A DNA stretch of 7,309 bases from contig CALMYW010000307.1 of NCBI GenBank assembly GCA_937873665.1, positions 1 through 7,309 of the forward strand. The letters run 5' to 3'. This document shows, one piece after another, positions 6,083-7,309 of the stretch; the stretch's first letter is position 1, and the number at the start of each line of letters is the position of its first letter. This stretch comes from an uncultured Sphingorhabdus sp. (GTDB lineage Bacteria; Pseudomonadota; Alphaproteobacteria; Sphingomonadales; Sphingomonadaceae). The translations under genes and the position numbers were made by a program. The notes under the pieces are model-generated. The model was not told where the DNA came from. It searched no databases and saw only the letters and a program-made list of their open reading frames with translations.

Positions 6083-6100
6083 TCTAACGATTGTACGAAT
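6081..6100 (-). promoter_or_regulatory. Candidate ArsR-type operator with embedded -10 box
   Basis: A 20-bp imperfect palindrome with outer arms ATTC and GAAT (7 of 10 arm positions complementary) overlaps the first possible start codon of the ArsR/rhodanese gene. On the minus strand it contains TACAAT (6095-6090), a good -10 match; no convincing -35 box is seen at normal distance. Size and placement fit ArsR/SmtB autorepressor sites. Transcription would begin at about 6083, so the mRNA would be leaderless for the first ATG, or translation begins at a downstream ATG. Confidence 0.5.
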
Positions 6101-6430
6101 GTGAGGCGAAATGTTTTTGTTTCGCGACTGAATCCAGGAAATGCCGACATCTACGACGCCAACTGATTCAGATGGCGGCTGGTGGCACGACTGCTTGTCC
6201 TACCCAATGAGTCTGGTCGAATTTTGCCTTGGGCCGCTTAACGTGCTTTATTTTCCGAATTCTGAGACGACCCCATGTAAGCCGAATGGCATTCGCCTCA
6301 ATCCATCGGCTCGCCGGGGTCGCGCCTGATCTGATCTCGAAACGGTGCCGCCAAACCGGCCGTTCCTGCTGGGCGCCCCTGCCGCCGACCACTACGCTGA
6401 GGCCCTCTTCCGCACCTCGCACAGGCCTTC
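6101..6430. other. Intergenic region spanning the transposon end
   Basis: These 330 bases hold no supportable gene; the open frames crossing them lack recognisable protein features. The left part (6101-6236) is the leader side of the sulfur cassette inside the element. The terminal repeat occupies 6237-6274. From 6275 on, composition becomes visibly G+C-richer, as in the GGDEF gene that follows. In the GGDEF reading frame there are stops at 6332 and 6398, so that gene does not continue upstream to the transposon end. Confidence 0.6.
6237..6274 (-). mobile_element. 38-bp terminal inverted repeat of a Tn3-family (Tn21-like) transposon
   Basis: Read on the minus strand, the 38 bases start GGGGTCGTCTCAG, continue with CGGAAAATAAAGCACG and end TAAG. 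This matches the Tn21-type terminal repeat as I recall it at all but about three positions, and its length is exactly the family standard. The GGGG outer end is at 6274 and TAAG at 6237, so the element extends leftward and contains the sulfur cassette and probably the metal genes. The next five bases (ATGTA, 6275-6279) would be one copy of the 5-bp target duplication usual for the family. No transposase, resolvase or second end is in the window. It could be a solitary relic end. Confidence 0.88.
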
Positions 6431-7129
6431 ATGCATTCCAATTCCCAGCGGCGACATCGGCACTCGGCCGTCATGCAGCGCATCGCGGGTCTGGAGCGGG
6501 CGCTGGAACAGGCGCAGCACCTGCTCCACCAGGACGATCTCACTCCGCTCCTGAACCGCCGCGGTTTCCGGCGCGCCTGCGACCGGTTGGCCGGCAACGG
6601 CCAGATGGCGATGTCGGCCTGCTCCGCAATGATCGACCTGGATGGCTTCAAGGCCATCAACGACCGGTACGGCCATCCGGTCGGCGACGCCGCGCTGGTT
6701 CACTTCGCCGCCACGCTGCGCCGGCATCTGCGTCCCGCCGACACCATCGCGCGGCTGGGTGGCGACGAGTTCGCCTTGATCCTGATGGATTGCAGCGGCG
6801 GCGATGCGTGCCTGCTGCTGGAACGCTTGCAGCAGGTACTCGCCGGATCACCCCTGTCAGTGCCGGGTGGCGCCGTGCCGCTGCGATTCTCTGCCGGCGT
6901 CGCCGAGCTTCATGCGGCTGAACCGCTGGGGCAGGTGATGGAGCGTGCCGATGCCGCCTTGCTCGATGCAAAGCAACTGGGCAAGGCGATGGTTCGCCTG
7001 AGCGTTCCACCGGCGCGGTCTGCGCGGTCTGCGCGGTCTGCGCGGGCGGCCACGGCGAGCGCGGGCGACCGACAGACCGCTTCAGCGTGCGTTCCCATCG
7101 CCATCGATGAACGGGAAAGCGACGGGTAG
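6431..7129 (+). CDS. Short diguanylate cyclase (GGDEF domain)
   Basis: The 232-residue protein is almost only a GGDEF domain. A short predicted coiled coil (about 14-34) leads into DDLTPLLNRRGF (35-46). Metal-binding Asp69 is in IDLDGFKAINDRYGHPVGD, the catalytic signature GGDEF is at 110-114, and an intact product-inhibition I-site RPAD (101-104) stands five residues before it. RADAALLDAKQLGK (172-185) ends the domain. These imply an active enzyme making cyclic di-GMP from two GTP with feedback control. There is no sensory or membrane domain. The tail after about 190 is low in complexity (SARSARSAR, Ala/Ser-rich). No clear ribosome-binding site precedes the ATG at 6431, and Met15 is an alternative start. 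It lies outside the transposon end and is G+C-richer than the genes to the left, as expected for recipient DNA. Confidence 0.88.
   Translation: MHSNSQRRHRHSAVMQRIAGLERALEQAQHLLHQDDLTPLLNRRGFRRACDRLAGNGQMAMSACSAMIDLDGFKAINDRYGHPVGDAALVHFAATLRRHLRPADTIARLGGDEFALILMDCSGGDACLLLERLQQVLAGSPLSVPGGAVPLRFSAGVAELHAAEPLGQVMERADAALLDAKQLGKAMVRLSVPPARSARSARSARAATASAGDRQTASACVPIAIDERESDG
7013..7045 (+). repeat. 9-bp tandem repeat within the GGDEF gene
   Basis: Three full copies and one partial copy of GCGCGGTCT occur in tandem. The unit is a multiple of three and encodes repeated Ser-Ala-Arg in the tail of the diguanylate cyclase, downstream of the catalytic domain. Copy-number changes would keep the frame and only lengthen or shorten a basic linker. 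Confidence 0.85.
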
Positions 7130-7309
7130 TCGGATCCTCGGCCGCATGTCCCACCAGATGCCGGCATCGTTGGACACCACCCGATTGGACGCGCATCAAA
7201 CCCATCACTGCTGGTGGCCCATGGCTGCTCAACCCATTGCCGCCCGCAACCCGCCTGCTCCACCACGGATTTCGCAGGCGAATAGCCAACCGGTGCGCAC
7301 GGCCGCTCG
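7130..7309. other. Region downstream of the GGDEF gene, no supported gene
   Basis: These 180 bases run to the window edge. No complete gene or hairpin terminator is evident. A minus-strand frame (7195-7085) bounded by stops includes the peptide IWWDMRP (7159-7139), reminiscent of the conserved IWWDxRP stretch of YbdK-type carboxylate-amine ligases. The flanking residues do not continue the match, so at most it is a degraded remnant. Confidence 0.35.

Noticed and set aside
6128..6171. CTGAATC / GATTCAG inverted pair upstream of the ArsR/rhodanese gene
   Set aside because: It is a 7-bp stem with a loop of about 30 bases and no supporting context; too weak to call a regulatory or recombination site.
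6229..6921. Plus-strand open frame of 230 codons overlapping the GGDEF gene
   Set aside because: It crosses the transposon end, is Arg/Ala/Pro-rich from high G+C, and overlaps the intact GGDEF domain in another frame.
6657..7289. Minus-strand open frames opposite the end of the GGDEF gene
   Set aside because: They are Arg-rich shadows of a G+C-rich coding region without recognisable domains.
1..7309. CRISPR array, tRNA or rRNA genes
   Set aside because: No regularly spaced direct repeats and no sequence resembling conserved tRNA or rRNA segments was seen.

Overview
The window reads as a metal and sulfur resistance segment of a mesophilic proteobacterium, probably beta- or gammaproteobacterial. 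This is inferred from moderately high G+C, CadR/PbrR-type regulation, a ynfA gene and a Tn21-type transposon end. I cannot name the species. The most informative landmark is a 38-bp Tn3-family (Tn21-like) terminal inverted repeat at 6237-6274. Its orientation puts the transposon body to the left, so everything from position 1 to 6274 is probably mobile cargo. The G+C-richer DNA to the right, with a GGDEF gene, is probably the recipient replicon.

Left block (1-3001), a divergent heavy-metal module. On the minus strand is the N-terminal 311 codons of a P1B-type metal-exporting ATPase (CadA/ZntA/PbrA type); its C-terminus lies outside the window. Facing away from it on the plus strand are a CadR/PbrR-type MerR regulator, an EamA/DMT-family transporter ending in a striking histidine-rich tail, and a YnfA small membrane protein. 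These three are tightly spaced and look like one operon. The divergent intergenic region carries two MerR-type operators, each inside a promoter with the diagnostic 19-bp spacer. Both promoters point toward the ATPase.

Middle block (3215-6082), a minus-strand sulfur cassette. In order of transcription it encodes an ArsR/rhodanese fusion regulator, a small class I SAM-dependent methyltransferase (start overlapping the regulator's stop by ATGA), a DsrE-family sulfur-carrier-like protein and a Cys/Met-metabolism PLP enzyme. An imperfect palindrome that includes a -10-like TACAAT overlaps the regulator's start and may be its autoregulatory operator. A hairpin between this operon and ynfA may be a terminator. 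I infer that the cassette senses or handles sulfide or persulfide (or a thiophilic metal or metalloid) and supplies or transfers reactive sulfur, with methylation as another detoxification step. The individual protein families are clear from sequence; the joint function is a hypothesis.

Right block (6275-7309), flanking DNA. A short diguanylate cyclase gene (232 codons) has intact GGDEF and I-site motifs but no sensor domain, and its C-terminus carries a 9-bp tandem repeat. No other gene in this block can be supported.
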